Source: JBQTHD01 sp052390275 (lineage in GTDB: Bacteria; Actinomycetota; Acidimicrobiia; Acidimicrobiales; AC-14). From it: 64,000 bases of DNA. Each line of letters starts with the position of its first letter. The stretch's first letter is position 1. The stretch lies in assembly GCA_052390275.1 (NCBI GenBank), contig JBQTHD010000004.1, forward strand, positions 1 through 64,000, written 5' to 3'. The position numbers and the translations under genes were made by a program. Below the pieces are notes generated by a model. It was not told where the DNA came from. It ran no database searches and saw only the letters and a list, made by a program, of their open reading frames with translations. Positions 63,257 to 64,000 of this stretch are shown one piece after another.

Positions 63257-64000
63257 GTGGGCCCTCCAGCAGCACCCGACCCGAGCGGCTCCGCAGGCCC
63301 GGGTCCGGTCCGAATCGTGCTGTTGGGGCGGCAGGGAGCGGGCAAGGGGACCCAGGCAGAGCAACTGGCCGAACATCTCGGGGTGCCCCGTATCTCCACC
63401 GGCGACATGTTCCGCACCCGGGCGGCCAACGAAGCCCCCGGCCCCGGGGAGGAACCCATGGGCCCGACCCTCAGCCGAGCCATCGGGGCCGGCGAGTTGA
63501 TGCCTGACGCGCTGGTGGTGGCCATGGTGGCCGAGCGGCTCACCTTTCCCGACGCCCAGGCCGGCTTCGTTATGGAGGGGTTCCCCCGGACCCGGCCGCA
63601 GGCCAAGGCTCTCGATGAACTGCTGGCCCCCCACTCGTTGGACCTCGCAGTCGAGTTGAACGTGCCCGTCGGCATGGTTCTGTCCCGATTGGCGTCCCGG
63701 CGGGTGTGTTCGGCCTGCGGTGCCAACTTCACCGCCGCCGGATCCACGGTGGGAATCAACGTCTGCGATCGCTGCGGAGGACCCCTGGTGGAAAGGGTTG
63801 ACGACAACCGGGCGGCCATCGAACGCCGACTGTCGCTCTATGAGTCCCAGACCGCCCCGGTGGTCCAGTGGTACCGGGACACGGGCCGCCTGGCCGTGAT
63901 CGACGGTACCGGCGAGGTGAACTCGGTGGCGGCCCGGCTGCATTCCGCGGTTTTGAGTTGGTGCGGGTCACACGCGGATCGCCGCCGCGCCCATGTGGGA
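63257..64000 (+). CDS. adk: Adenylate kinase (3' end beyond the window)
   Basis: The frame runs from GTG 63257 to the right edge without a stop (248 codons so far). Adenylate kinase motifs are the P-loop LLGRQGAGKGTQ, STGDMFR, EGFPRTRPQAKAL and a zinc-type LID with CSAC and CDRC. The usual P-loop reads GPPGAGKGT. Here the two prolines are Arg-Gln. The N-terminal 18 residues (Gly/Pro/Ser/Ala) are extra. The recognisable enzyme ends near LHSAVLS, and about 17 further codons run to the edge. It follows secY by 23 bp, the usual place. Confidence 0.92.
   Translation, partial: MGPPAAPDPSGSAGPGPVRIVLLGRQGAGKGTQAEQLAEHLGVPRISTGDMFRTRAANEAPGPGEEPMGPTLSRAIGAGELMPDALVVAMVAERLTFPDAQAGFVMEGFPRTRPQAKALDELLAPHSLDLAVELNVPVGMVLSRLASRRVCSACGANFTAAGSTVGINVCDRCGGPLVERVDDNRAAIERRLSLYESQTAPVVQWYRDTGRLAVIDGTGEVNSVAARLHSAVLSWCGSHADRRRAHVG

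Overview
The window looks like one chromosomal segment of a high-GC actinobacterium. My best guess is a member of the class Acidimicrobiia. The reasons are many GTG/TTG starts, a MoeZ-type sulfurtransferase, CrgA, FhaA/FhaB, PstP and PknB signalling, and leaderless-type promoters. The class assignment is inference from gene content and style, not from a database search.

Left part (1-20 kb), mostly metabolism. thiG and thiH (minus strand) are followed on the plus strand by a lipoate block: dihydrolipoyl dehydrogenase, a lipoyl-bearing E2 acyltransferase, and one protein joining LipB (octanoyl transfer) to LipA (sulfur insertion). These three genes overlap or nearly overlap, so the enzyme that makes the cofactor is co-translated with the subunit that carries it. 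After two membrane proteins of unknown role come ddl and metH (minus, overlapping by ATGA), the divergent murF, pepA, a two-gene unknown cassette, moeZ with its rhodanese domain at the N-terminus, and a secreted trypsin-like protease.

20.1-22.7 kb is a small accessory island next to tRNA-Leu(CAG). It holds a HTH antitoxin/PIN toxin pair, a frameshifted HNH-nuclease remnant joined head-on to an XRE-regulator remnant, and CGGTAGAAG repeats at both ends.

22.7-35.1 kb carries the conserved actinobacterial growth and division cluster fhaA-fhaB-pstP-rodA-pbpA-pknB with trpG and crgA convergent/divergent beyond it, as in mycobacteria but without a second kinase (pknA). Then come a thiolase with an unusual upstream array of overlapping micro-ORFs, a GNAT acetyltransferase, tRNA-Thr, tRNA-Met, an ECF sigma factor with a probable zinc-finger anti-sigma, and tRNA-Trp.

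35.2-64 kb is the transcription/translation core in classical order: secE-nusG-rplK-rplA, L10 leader-rplJ-rplL, rpoB-rpoC, rpsL-rpsG-fusA-tuf, the S10 and spc operons, secY, and adk cut by the right edge. A window-wide oddity is the number of short tandem duplications (6-20 bp). Those inside genes have units divisible by three and sit in flexible tails. Most of those outside genes do not, and they sit at gene edges.
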